Source: Mugil cephalus (lineage: Eukaryota; Chordata; Actinopteri; Mugiliformes; Mugilidae). Taken from it: 64,000 bases of DNA. The stretch is from NCBI RefSeq assembly GCF_022458985.1, contig NC_061777.1, positions 13,853,668 to 13,917,667 of the forward strand, given 5' to 3'. Positions 1-9,925 of the stretch are shown in pieces. The notes under the pieces are model-generated. The model ran no database searches and had not been told where the DNA came from. It saw only the letters and a list, made by a program, of their open reading frames with translations. Position 1 is the first letter of the stretch. Every line of letters begins with the position of its first letter. Made by a program: the position numbers and the translations under genes.

Positions 1-236
1 GGAGGCTCGACGATCAGCAGGGAGACATGGGAGCCGGACTGCAAGCCGTAGTAGGACAAAGGTTTGTTGTCGTCACTGAGAGTTTTCGTCTGGCCGATTA
101 CAAACATCAGCTTCTGTTTGTGGACAGGCACCTTCAGTAGATTATGGATTTGTGTTTTCAGGGATCCAACAGTGTCCTGTGGGTTCACAATCAGCCTGTG
201 GGACATCCCATCCAGTGTTTTGATGATCAGTTCCAT
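1..236 (-). CDS. isg15: ISG15-like ubiquitin-like modifier, copy 1 (3' part outside window)
   Basis: This is the N-terminal part of an ISG15-type protein with tandem ubiquitin-like domains. The start codon is at 236 and the frame is open to the window edge, covering all of the first ubiquitin-like domain and the linker start. The protein begins MELIIKTLDG and reads VSLLIVE at the edge, as in the complete copies downstream. ISG15 is an interferon-induced modifier that acts inside cells by conjugation and outside them as a cytokine-like protein. Compared with other copies it has local changes (Ile for Asn after MFV, Lys in the QTKTLSDD loop). The upstream leader and promoter match the other copies. 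Whether its C-terminus ends in LRGG cannot be seen here. Confidence 0.9.
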   Translation of the reverse strand, partial: MELIIKTLDGMSHRLIVNPQDTVGSLKTQIHNLLKVPVHKQKLMFVIGQTKTLSDDNKPLSYYGLQSGSHVSLLIVEP

Positions 237-239
237 CTT

Positions 240-530
240 AACAGTCTGAAAGAGAATTCAAAATATAATTTAAGATGCAACAAAAAGACATCTCTGTTAA
301 TTGTCAAATGTTGCTTCATCATTGTTCATTTTATGAAGAGAGCTTCATACCTTGGGATGATTTCTTGTCTTCCTTTTTTTGTCAGGGATGCCACTTGTCA
401 CGATGCTCAATAGCTGTGTGAAAACTTTTAGCTCCTCTATTTATATACAGTCTGACCCAGCTAATCAAAACACCCTCACCTTCATTTAAGATTCGTTTTC
501 CCTCTCTGCTTTGATTATTTTCGGTTTCTA
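240..530 (-). promoter_or_regulatory. ISG15 copy 1 leader and promoter (TATA 438-448, ISRE 519-528)
   Basis: Reading on the minus strand, an ISRE of the form GAAACCGAAA lies at 519-528. A TATA-type TATATAAA lies near 438-448. A non-coding exon then ends at a GTATG donor, and a short intron ends just upstream of the start codon. A second IRF-like half site (GAAAACGAA) lies at 492-500. ISREs bind the ISGF3 and IRF factors, so interferon control is inferred. Confidence 0.75.
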
Positions 531-856
531 TTCTCCAAACATGACTCCACTATAAAATGCGTGTTTTGATTACGCAGCAATGCGTCACCACCTAACCGGT
601 TTATGAGGCAGGTGTTGCAGGTGTGGCGGAGGAGAAACAGCTGAGCTGGGACAAGGGACTTTTTTAACTAATCTGTTCAAGTGCAATCATGAACTGTGAT
701 TCCGTTTAGCTGTGTTAAGAACTTGTTTAGAGGGAAACAAAACCAAAGCAGAAAATATTAGCCATGACAAGTATTTCTAACAATGCAACAAGAAAAACAA
801 AAACATAGAGAAGTATACTGCAAATCAACAGTGGTGGAAGAGATCCTTTATTTACA

Positions 857-1165
857 CTGGTCAGTCATAACATTATGTCCACCTTGCTAATATTGTGTAT
901 AGGTCTCTTTTGTGCCTCCAAAACTGGGAAGCCCTCAGAGGGCCTGTGTCTGTTGTCTGGTTACTGGCCTTCTGAGGGTGTCCTGTGGGGTCTGGCAGCA
1001 AGATGTGAAATTGTGCTGTGGTGTTTTTCATGTTTTTTTGAGTTGTTCCTTAACTGTTTTTGTGTGTGTTCTTGTGTCAGGCTACATCCAGCTGGGGATA
1101 TTTGTTGCCTTCAAGGAGTGTCATTGCTATGGGGTGGGGGTTGCCTGGTCTGGTCTAGGTGGGTG
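857..1165. mobile_element. MITE-like repeat, copy a (in spacer 1)
   Basis: The left end resembles a dispersed family with terminal inverted repeats of the type CATAACATTATGACCACC...GGTTTTAATGTTGTGGCTG. Related copies are at 9106-9430, 23855-24375, 35549-35868, 38584-38750 and 48594-48860. This copy has lost its right terminus and was duplicated with the spacer. Confidence 0.6.
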
Positions 1166-1530
1166 GTACATAAGTACATAGGCCTGGCTCTTTATACAAA
1201 ACGTATAGCCATATAAAGCATTTTGCTTATGTTTTGGGGGTTGCATGCCGTAAGACTTTTCAGCGTCTTGTTTTACCTTTAAGGGCTGTATTTCTTAGAC
1301 AAAAAAATAAAATAAATAAATAAAAAATAGGGGGTAGTGCGGTGCCAGTAGTAGCACGAGGACGCTGTGACAACTGTCAACAGAGGAGAGTGATACATGC
1401 GCTGTTTATTACCTAGTATATACAGTCAATGTGTAATACCGGCTCTAGTATTCATTTGGTATTTGGTCTCGAGGGCAAAATGTAATTACACTGCGGACCA
1501 GAGTTTGACACCTACGGCATAGAAGGTATG

Positions 1531-1568
1531 CACGTGACGTCACAACTAGCCGAAGTCTCCATGGTTAC
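1531..1568 (+). promoter_or_regulatory. CRE/E-box and X-box-like cluster upstream of the THAP relic
   Basis: CACGTGACGTCAC (1531-1543) combines an E-box and a full CRE palindrome. GTCTCCATGGTTAC (1555-1568) resembles an RFX X-box on the opposite strand. Both lie about 110-140 bases upstream of a relic THAP start codon. The cluster recurs in spacers 2 (9786-9823, with the E-box mutated to GCGCGTG) and 3 (about 16508-16545). Confidence 0.45.
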
Positions 1569-1671
1569 GGAGCACTGTGTGGCAGAAAGTGACAGATGAA
1601 CATGGAGATGAACAGTATTAGTTTGAATCATAGCCTTTAATGGCGTCTAAGTTGCAAAACTGATTTAAAAA

Positions 1672-1809
1672 ATGACGAAGAGCTGTTGTGCGAGTGACTG
1701 AACCAACAGATTTGAAAAGTAGCCAGATTTACAGGCTCCTGGAAGCCGGAAGTAAATGGATCACTGCATTACGAAGAAACAACTGGAATCTAGGCATATT
1801 TAGTGTCAG
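1672..1809 (+). pseudogene. Relic first exon of a THAP zinc-finger gene, copy 1
   Basis: The reading frame starts MTKSCCASD, then a TGA at 1699-1701 stands where a zinc-ligand Cys is expected. TNRF follows, then a frame change, then KWITALRRNNWN and GIFSV up to a GT donor at 1810. The pattern of a C2CH start, KWI..LRR..W core and a splice after FSV matches first exons of THAP-domain genes, which are DNA-binding proteins related to P-element transposase. The nonsense codon and frameshift make it a pseudogene. Two other copies share the TGA (9926-10059 and 16649-16786), so the damage predates the duplication. I find no downstream THAP exons. Confidence 0.5.
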
Positions 1810-2127
1810 GTAATATTAATTCATGCTGTATTTTTGATGAAGTTATACCCTAGATTACTTCTTAAGTTACGTTCTGGAGGGCTGTTAGATAAGTTTATCG
1901 ACGTTGTTGTTTTGGCGTAGTTACGGCCAACAGTAACTATTTCAGTTCAATAAATAACCATAAAACAATAAATGGAATATGATCTAACCTAACTGAAATG
2001 ACCCAGAATTATCTTAAATTAACTGAAACTGAGGCTAATCCACTCTTCCAAATCCATGCTAGTTCGTAGGAATCATTGTTGAGCCCAGGCGGAAAAAGCT
2101 CCGAAAAAGCTGAACTTAACTTCCGGG

Positions 2128-2301
2128 TGAGCAGGGAGAAGCAATCGATCTCCCTCTCTATTCATCCAACGTCTAACCAATCAGGTGACGCTCCATTGGT
2201 CATTAGGCGACACCGGCACATAGGACAGATCAGCCATGGCCACCAACACGACTGGTGGATCTTCAGAGAGTACTATTTGCGTTCGTGAAATTGTGTCATA
2301 G
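2128..2301 (+). promoter_or_regulatory. CCAAT-box promoter-like module with a 21-codon open frame
   Basis: Two CCAAT boxes in opposite orientation (ACCAATCAG and CCATTGGTC) lie about 40-70 bases upstream of an ATG (2236) in good context. The frame MATNTTGGSSES... ends at TAG 2299-2301. I do not recognise the peptide. The module recurs at about 10377-10550 and, inverted, at about 3664-3828. It may be an orphan promoter and first exon carried by the duplication. Confidence 0.35.
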
Positions 2302-2368
2302 ATTTGAGCTGAGCTGAGGGTTTAGGCGGAGAAAATGAGAAGAGGCGTGTAAATTCACATCAAAGACT

Positions 2369-3084
2369 TTTATTTATATTTAATTTTTTACAATTTCTGG
2401 GTAACATGGATTTTTCAAAATAAAAGCATAACATTGATCTCCTGTGTGTATGGAATGACTTTGTTGTCAGCTAAACAAAACAAAGTTATTACGGCGGAAT
2501 TACACATCGTGGAATGCGTCGATAATTTATATTAAAAATACTAATAAAAATAAAAAAAAAAAAAAAGTATAAAGAATTAATTTCCTGGTGTGTCGCCCAC
2601 TATGTCCTCAGCCTCCTCTCAGTCGGAGGGTCATGTAGATGGTGCTGTGCGCCCTCACGTTGTAGTCCGACAGTTTTCCAGTTGTCATCTCCTTGCCTTC
2701 GTGAATGAACCTCCGCTGGCTCACCGGTACCCCCTCCCTCTGCTCCACTCTCCGCTTGAAGTCGTTCACCGTCTCGTTGGGTTTGATATCGTAGGTGCTC
2801 GTCTGCCCGTCCACGTTCCTGAGGAACACCTGGATGATAGGAGGCTCGACGATCAGCAGGGAGACATGGGAGCCGGACTGCAAGCCGTAGTAGCACACAG
2901 GTTTGGTGTCGTCACTGAGAGTTGTCGTTTTGCCGTTTACAAACATTAGCTTCTGTTCGTGGACAGGCACCTTCAGTAGATTATGGATTTGTGTTTTCAG
3001 GGATCCAACAGTGTCCTGTGGGTTCACAATCAGCCTGTGGGACGTCCCATCCAGTGTTTTGATAAAAAGTTCCATCTTAACAGT
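2369..3084 (-). CDS. isg15: ISG15-like ubiquitin-like modifier, copy 2 (CDS 2608-3075)
   Basis: The single coding exon encodes 155 residues: ubiquitin-like domain 1 (about 1-75), a short VEPPI linker, then ubiquitin-like domain 2 (about 82-155). It ends LRLRGG directly before TGA, so no C-terminal processing is needed for conjugation. The acceptor at 3084 joins a non-coding exon ending at 3190 (GTATG donor), so the coding region itself is intronless. An AATAAA poly(A) signal lies at 2369-2374 on the minus strand. The upstream neighbour on the plus strand is UNG-like gene A. Differences from the other copies include FIKTLDG at the N-terminus and HNLLKV. The gene looks intact. Confidence 0.95.
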
Positions 3085-3189
3085 CTGAAAGAGAATTCAA
3101 AATATAATTTAAGATGCAGCAAAAAGACATCTCTGTTAATTGTCAAATGTTGCTTCATTATTGTTCATTTTATGAAGAGAGCTTCATAC

Positions 3190-3366
3190 CTTGGGATGAT
3201 TTCTTGTCTTCCTTTTTTTGTCAGGAATGCCACTTGTCGCGATTCTCAATAGTTATGTGAAAACTTTTAGCTCCTTTATTTATATACAGTCTGACCCAGC
3301 TGATCAAAACACCCTCCCCTTCATTTAAGAATCATTTCCCTCTCTGCTTTGATAACTTTCGGTTTC
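3190..3366 (-). promoter_or_regulatory. ISG15 copy 2 leader exon, TATA (3278-3288) and ISRE (3357-3366)
   Basis: The minus strand shows GAAACCGAAA at 3357-3366, TATATAAA near 3280, and a non-coding exon of about 60 bases ending with CAAG/GTATG at 3190. The second upstream IRF-like site seen in copies 1, 5 and 6 is degenerate here. Confidence 0.8.
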
Positions 3367-3663
3367 TATTCTCCAAACATGACTCCGCTATACGATGCGT
3401 GTTTTGATCACGCAGCATTGCGTCACCACCTAACCGGTTTATTAGGCAGGTGTTGCAGGTGTGGCGGAGGAGAAACAACTGGGCTGGGACAAGGGACTTT
3501 CTTTTTTTAACTAATCTGTTCAAGTCCAAGCTACTTTAAGAAGTTGTTTAGAGGGAAACAAAACCAAAGCAGAAAATATTAGCCATGACAAGTATTTCTA
3601 ACAATGCCAAATGAAAAACAAAAACGCAGTGACGTATACTGCAAATTGTAGTAATCTTCAGAG

Positions 3664-3828
3664 AGTAACTGTAGTACTCTCTGAAGATCCACCAGTCGTG
3701 TTGGTGGCCATGGCTGATCTGTCCTATGTGCCGGTGTCGCCTAATGACCAATGGAGCGTCACCTGATTGGTTAGACGTTGGATGAATAGAGATGGGGATC
3801 GATTGCTTCCCCCTGCTCACCGGTAAAT
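3664..3828 (-). promoter_or_regulatory. Inverted copy of the CCAAT promoter-like module
   Basis: The minus strand repeats the sequence of 2128-2280 nearly base for base, including both CCAAT boxes and the ATG (at 3711). The frame diverges after SSEST and stops soon after. It is found only in the first array unit, between ISG15 copy 2 and UNG-like A. With 2128-2280 it forms a long inverted repeat flanking ISG15 copy 2. Confidence 0.5.
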
Positions 3829-3925
3829 GTTGGAGGTTGAAGGTTTGTGGTTGAAAATTGGAGGTTGAAGGTTTGTGGTTGAAACATGGAGGTTGAAGCT
3901 TAGAGGTTGAATTGTTTGACGTTGT
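3823..3925. repeat. Minisatellite, unit about 26 bp (GAGGTTGAAGGTTTGTGGTTGAA-like)
   Basis: Imperfect tandem repeats of a G/T-rich unit are visible, degrading to the right. The repeat abuts the inverted CCAAT module. Confidence 0.6.
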
Positions 3926-4367
3926 ATCTTCGAGGGGAAATTTTATTAGGCTGATTTTTTTATTGTTGAATTTTATGAGGTTGGACTTTTTTTTTATGTA
4001 ATCTACATTTACCTAGCAATTTATATTCAAACTGATGGCACAGAAATACTTATATAGGAAGTCACGATGGGTTTGCCCATAGTATATACAATAAAATGGA
4101 CAGAACACATTCTTTTTATGAGGACAATAAAAGTAAGGACAACGTCTGGAATGTAACCCCGCGGTATCGCGTACGTCCAGGATTTTCGCGTGATCTTGTG
4201 ATATGGCAAGATCGCAAGCCAGCGCTCCGCTGCCGTTCCGCGCCCGTGACGCGCCCGGTGGGTGTTGACGCCGAGCGGAGGACGGTCCAGGTGGATTTTC
4301 GGGTAAATCCAGTTTCGCATCCGGCTGTACGTTTCTTACCAGCTCTCAATACATTAAAGTAATACAG

Positions 4368-6931
4368 AAGAAGCTTAAGCCCTCTGCGACGGAGCCGGAG
4401 CCGCCGAGGCCGTCCCCTACGTTTCTGTCTCCGAAGCAGCTGGACAGGATCGCCCGCGACAGGTGAATCGCGATGGAGAGACTCGCTTCCGCACAGACCC
4501 CACCGGGGATCGGAGAGAGCTGGAGACAGGCGCTGTCTGCTGAGTTTGGGAAGCCTTATTTCAACAAGGTCAGGGTGCCAGTCAGTACGTTGCACATGGA
4601 GTGTGTGTATGTGTGTATGTGTGTGTGTGTGTGTGTGTTTTATTTGTTTTGTTTTGTTTGTTTTTACAAGTTTTAATGAGAGCACGTCTCTGTCACAGCT
4701 GATGAACTTTGTGTCTGAGGAGAGGCAACGTTACGTTGTGTACCCACCTGATGAACATATCTTTACCTGGACACAGACGTGTGACATCCGAGATGTAAGT
4801 TTTAATTGCGTTGTGCTGGGCGTTGCCTGACATGCGCAGACTTAGCAAAATGCTAGACAACACAAGTGACTGAAATGGGAGTTGTCAAATTAATAGAAAT
4901 GTGTATCAGTACAACACAATACAATTTAATGTTATACAAACCACAGCCTCCAGATGAAAACACATAATTATTTTTCTGAATACAATAACCTCCACAAAGA
5001 TGATATTTAGTGCAGGACTGTTATATTACAGTGCATTCATTTTCATTAGTGTACCTATTGAACTGGCAAGTGCGTGTTCAAAGCCTCTAATACAGTCATA
5101 TGTGTATGTAATATATAGTGTATAGTGTGTTATATTCAGTTTACAGACACAACAGAGCCTCTGTTACTGGCAGCAGGCCTGTCATTGTACATAATATGCT
5201 GTTTTTGCCCACTTTTGTGATTTTGTTTTTTACTCTTTTTGTTATTTTATTCTCTTGCTCTTAGTTTATGTACCCCTCTTCGCCTCCTAATTGCTCTTCG
5301 GGGATAAATAAAGTTTTTTCTGATTTTGATTCTAAATCAAGTAATTGAACAATTGACAAACCTTTTTTATTATTATTATTATTATTTAACATTTATTCCT
5401 TCACAAAACTTAAATATTACATCTCAAGTAATGCAGCAAGTAATGCATGTGATATTTTTGACACAGTAGAAACATTTGGAAAGAGTTTATATAGCCTGCG
5501 TATATTTCCTATACAGACAAAACCAGTTGTAGTTTTCAAACAACAACAGCGACGCTTAGTGGCAGGAGGTCATTTTTCACTTAATCTATGTATTGATGCG
5601 TCTATAGAGCATCGAGGAGACAAATTGGATTGTAACCACTGAAGAAATTTGGCACATTTTTACCAAAATACATACAGTCATTATCACTACTTTCATTACT
5701 AATTAAAATTGTGCGTCCTGTTTGTGCAAATTTATGCTGAGGGGTTCAGGATGGACAGATAGTTACCTGGATTTCCTTTTTTTTTTTTTTTCAACGATTA
5801 AAAGTGTGCTATGTAACGGTGTCCTTAAATCTTTAATTGTTAATTATTTGTCACTGTTTTCTCATCTAAAGATGTGTTTGTAATTCCAGGTCAAAGTGGT
5901 GATTCTTGGCCAGAATCCATACCATAATCCTGACGAGGCCCATGGGTTGTGTTTTAGTGTCAAATGGCCAACGCTTCCTCCACGCAGGTTTGAAGCCTTT
6001 TGAGTTTCTCAGATAGGAAACAACACATACCACTATTTTTTTTTATTCTTAGATTGTTTGACTTGACAAGATTAAAACTTCCAATTTGCGAAGTGAATAA
6101 CATTGAAGATAGTTTCCTGTTAACCTGGGTCCTGGCATTTATCTTTATGTTACTTTGATACGTTCCACCACCTGAACACCAAGAACACATGATCATACTT
6201 TGCATCTTGCATCCTGGTGCCAGATGTTCCCCAGAAGTGCAGGATAGACATACAGCAATCCAAATCTAATTGTGCTGTTAAGTCAGTATTTCGATTTAGT
6301 TTCTTCAATTTTTATGTTTCCAGTTTGCAGAATATATACACAGAGCTGGTCTCTGACATTGACGGCTTCCAGCCCCCTAAACATGGAGATCTGACTGGAT
6401 GGGCCAAACAAGGTACTTTTTAAATATAGTCTGCTGAACATTTACACACAGTTACACAACAAGGGAACTGTCTGACATTAACAAAGCGTCTCTTTTCTCA
6501 ATCTGTGACTCCGCTCACCAGGTGTGCTGTTGCTCAATGCTGCGCTGACCACCCGAAAAGGCAAGTCTAATACGCACAAAGACAAAGGCTGGGAGACCTT
6601 CACTGACGCTGTGGTGCAGTGGCTCAGCAACAACATGGAAGGCCTCGTCTTCATGCTGTGGGGAGTGGAAGCTAAGAGGAAAGGAGCTTCTATCGACACA
6701 GTGAGTCCATACAGTTGTGTTAATGCAAATTCTTTCAGCTGTGTTTATTATTTATGTTTTCATGCTCAGTTTTCACACTCTTTTTTACAGAATCGCCACC
6801 ACGTGCTGCAAGCTGCGCATCCATCTCCCCTGTCCGCTCGTCGGGGTTTTTTTGGGTGCCACCATTTCTCAAAGGCCAACGAGCTGCTCAAGAAATCTGG
6901 AAAGTCTCCCATTGACTGGAAGGCACTTTAA
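4368..6931 (+). CDS. UNG-like uracil-DNA glycosylase paralogue A, catalytic Asp replaced by Asn
   Basis: The exons I resolve are 4368-4568 (from an acceptor at 4367), 4699-4794, 5890-5987, 6324-6412, 6522-6700 and 6791-6931. From Met 4473 they join to a 232-residue frame. The product aligns along the whole vertebrate UNG catalytic domain: [46 protein letters not shown] and the C-terminal IDWKAL. The water-activating motif is GQNPYHN instead of GQDPYHG (Asp to Asn, Gly to Asn). The Gly-Ser loop reads WGVEA, with Ser lost. The HPSPLS minor-groove loop, the uracil-binding Asn and the thymine-excluding Tyr are kept. The 5' exon contains [12 protein letters not shown] followed by an in-frame TGA (4464-4466), exactly where UNG continues. 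Only an N-terminally shortened product from Met 4473 is possible on this transcript. It is either a recent pseudogene or a non-catalytic uracil-DNA binder. The plus-strand gene is flanked by minus-strand ISG15 genes. Confidence 0.85.
4600..4638. repeat. (GT)n microsatellite in UNG-like A intron
   Basis: A GT-rich run sits just after the 4568 splice donor. UNG-like B has a shortened version at 12050-12062. Confidence 0.8.
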
Positions 6932-7333
6932 CTTGTTATGTATGTTTGCTTTTCTAATATGTGTTGATTAACTACACACCAAAACCATAAGCTTTCTAAC
7001 TTCCTGTTTCAGCAATAGTATGTTATGTTCATCTTTTTTAAGTTGAAGAGTTTTGTTTTATACACTGCCTTTTCCTCGTTGTTCTTTTTTTTTTAAGCCT
7101 TTTTGTTCAGACTTGCTATTGGGATGTATTTTTGTATGATCTGCTGTTGGCAGCTCCATTGTTGTAAATATGTTTGTTTCCTTCTCTGTATTTACTGAAA
7201 TTTGGGGTCAATTAAAGTGGTTCCAAAAAGCGGTTGTTTTGATTTCTCTGAGTTCGATTATTTCCGTCTAATCTGAAACGTTGTGTATGAGGCAGTAAGA
7301 TCTTTTATCCTTAGTCCACTGCTGAAAATGATT

Positions 7334-7610
7334 TTTTTTTTTCTTACTGTGGTCCCGGATATATTGGTAAATTGATTAACATTTTATTTGTTTAATATTC
7401 AGTTGCTGTCTCTGTTCCCCAGTGCTGTGCTGATGTCACTTCCTCTAGTTACTGGAAACAGTTTAATGAAGAAATTGCAGATGCGCTCAAGTTTTAAAAG
7501 GAAGTCACACATCACCTGTAAAATGTTGGTCCTGATGAACGTCGAAGGTAAATGTGGGTGTGAGAGCAACTTGTGATCTGCTCCAGCACCACCCATTTCA
7601 AGGAGAATAT
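7334..7610 (+). repeat. Dispersed repeat, copy downstream of UNG-like A
   Basis: The segment ACTGTGGTCC...ATTCAGTTGCTGTC...TTTTAAAAGGAAGTCACACA recurs downstream of UNG-like B (about 14645-14900) and, reverse-complemented, in the PXMP2 intron (about 21080-21345). No coding potential is evident. Confidence 0.65.
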
Positions 7611-7751
7611 AACAATGTCAATTTTAAAGTCTCAACACTACAGTTGTCTTTTTGTTACATCTTCAGACCTGAAACAGTGCAGCTCCACCCACTGAGCTGA
7701 GGGTTTAGACACAGGAAATGAGAAGAGGCGTGTAAATTCACATCAAAGACT

Positions 7752-8482
7752 TTTATTTATATTTTATTTTTCACAATTTCTGGGTAACATGGATTTTTCA
7801 AAATAAAAGCATAACACTGAATCTTGTGTGTGTGGAATGACTTTGTTGTCGGCTAAACAAAACAAAGTTATTAAGGCGGAATTACACATTGTGGAATGCG
7901 TCGATGATTTATATTAAAACTACTAATAAATATAAAATAATTATAAAGAATTAATTTCCTGGTGCATCGTCCTCCATGTCCTCAGCCTCCTCTCAGTCGG
8001 AAGGTGAGGTAGATGGTGCTGTGCGCCCTCACGTTGTAGTCCGACAGCTTTCCAGCAGACATCTCCTTGCTTTCGTGAATGAGCCTCTGCTGGTTCACCG
8101 GTACCCTCTCCCTCTGCTCCACTCTCCGCTTGAAGTCATCCACCGTCTCGTTGGGTTTGATATCGTAGGTGCTCGTCTGCCCCTTCTCGTTCTTGAGGAA
8201 CACCTGGATGATAGGATTGATGGGAGAGTTGATGGGAGGAGGCTCGACGATCAGCAGGGAGACATAGGAGCCGGACTGCAAGCCGTAGTCGCACAAAAGT
8301 TTGGTCTCGTCACTGAGAGTTGTTTTTTTGCCGTTTACAAACACCAGCTTCTGTTTGTGGACAGGCACCTTCAGTAGTCTATGGATTTGTGTTTTCAGGG
8401 ATCCAACAGTGTCCTGTGGGTTCACAATCAGCGGGTGTAATGTCCCATCCATTGTTTTGATAATCAGTTCCATCTTAACAGT
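7752..8482 (-). CDS. isg15: ISG15-like ubiquitin-like modifier, copy 3 (CDS 7982-8473)
   Basis: The single coding exon encodes 163 residues and ends FRLRGG. It has the two ubiquitin-like domains of the family but a linker eight residues longer than copies 2, 4 and 6, made of the repeated NSPINPI-type motif (8210-8240). Copy 5 carries a similar expansion (PPINPP). A poly(A) signal is at 7752-7757 on the minus strand. The gene lies tail-to-tail with UNG-like A. It looks intact and conjugation-competent at its C-terminus. Confidence 0.95.
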
Positions 8483-8587
8483 CTGAAAGAGAATTCAAAA
8501 TATAATTTAAGATGCAGCAAAAAGACATCTCTGCTAATTGTCAAATGTTGCTTCATCATTGTTCATTTTATGAAGAGAGCTTCATAC

Positions 8588-8767
8588 CTTGGGATGATTT
8601 CTTGTCCTCCTTTTTTTTGTTCAGGGATGCCACTTGTCGCGATTCTCAATAGCTATGTGAAAACTTTTAGCTCCCCTGTTTATATACAGTCTGACCCAGC
8701 TGATCAAAACACCCTCCCCTTCACTTACGATTCATTTTCCCTATCTGCTTTGATTATTTTCGGTTTC
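8588..8767 (-). promoter_or_regulatory. ISG15 copy 3 leader, TATA (about 8679-8688) and ISRE (8758-8767)
   Basis: The minus strand has GAAACCGAAA at 8758-8767 and a TATATAAA-type TATA box. The leader exon donor (CAAG/GTATG) is at about 8588. The layout matches the other copies. Confidence 0.8.
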
Positions 8768-9105
8768 TATTCTCCAAACATGACTCCACTATAAGATGCG
8801 TGTTTTGATAACGCAGCAATGCGTCACCACCTAACCGGTTTATTAGGCAGGTGTTGCAGGTGTGGCGGAGGAGAAACAGCTGGGCTGGGACAAGGGACTT
8901 TCTTTTTTTTAACTAATCTGTTCAAGTCCAACCATGAACTGTGATTCCGTTTAGCTGCGTTAAGAACTTGTTTAGAGGGAAACAAAACCAAAGCAGAAAA
9001 TAGTAGCCATGACAAGTACTTCTAACAATGCAACAAGAAAAACAAAAACATAGAGAAGTATACTGCAAATCAACAGTGGTGGAAGAGATCCTTTATTTAC
9101 ACTGA

Positions 9106-9430
9106 TCAGTCATAACATTATTTCCACCTTGCTAATATTGTGTATAGGTCTCTTTTGTGCCTCCAAAACGACTGAGACAGTTGGGAAGCCCTCAGAGGGC
9201 CTGTGTCTGTTGTCTGGCCACCTGCCTTCTGAGGGTGTCCTGTGGGGTCTGGCAGCAAGATGTGAAATTGTGCTGTGGTGTTTTTCATGTTTTTTTGAGT
9301 TGTTCCTTAACTGTTTTTGTGTGTGTGCTTGTGTCAGGCTACATCCAGCTGGGGATGTCTGTTGCCTTCAAGGAGTGTCATTGCTATGAGGTGGGGGTGC
9401 CTGGTCTGGTCTAGGTGGGTGGTACATAAG
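9106..9430. mobile_element. MITE-like repeat, copy b (in spacer 2)
   Basis: This is a duplicate of the element at 857-1165 with the same truncated right side. It was carried by the array duplication rather than inserted independently. Confidence 0.6.
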
Positions 9431-9925
9431 TACATAGGCCTGGCTCTTTATACAAAAAGTATAGCCATATAAAGCATTTTGCTTATGTTTTGGGGGTTGC
9501 ATGCCGCAAGACTTTTCAGCGTCTTGTTTTACCTTTAAGGGCTGTATTTCTTAGACAAAAAAATAAAATAAATAAATAAAAAATAGGGGGTAGTGCGGTG
9601 CCAGTAGTATCACGAGGACGCTGTGACAACTGTCAACAGAGGAGAGCGATACATGCGCTGTTTAATACCTAGTATATACAGTCAATGTGTAATACCGGCT
9701 CTAGTACTCATTTGGTATTTGGTCTCGAGGGCCAAATGTAATTACACTGCGGACCAGAGTTTGACACCTACGGCATAGAAGGTATGCGCGTGACGTCACA
9801 ACTAGCCGAAGTCTCCATGGTTACGGAGCACTGTGTGGCAGAAAGTGACAGATGAACATGGAGATGAACAGTATTAGTTTGAATCATAGCCTTTAATGGC
9901 GTCTAAGTTGTAAAACTGATTTAAA

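Noticed and set aside
2590-2949. Plus-strand open frames of 119-133 codons opposite every ISG15 copy
   Set aside because: They are antisense shadows. The ISG15 frame has family homology and the antisense frames only mirror its conservation. They have no promoter or splice context of their own.
4464-4466. TGA in UNG-like A read as selenocysteine
   Set aside because: UNG has no selenoprotein members, the aligned residue is Ala, and I see no SECIS-like element.
4116-4685. 189-codon minus-strand frame over the UNG-like A 5' region
   Set aside because: It includes the GT microsatellite and GC-rich antisense of the UNG exon. No homology is recognisable and it is absent from unit 2.
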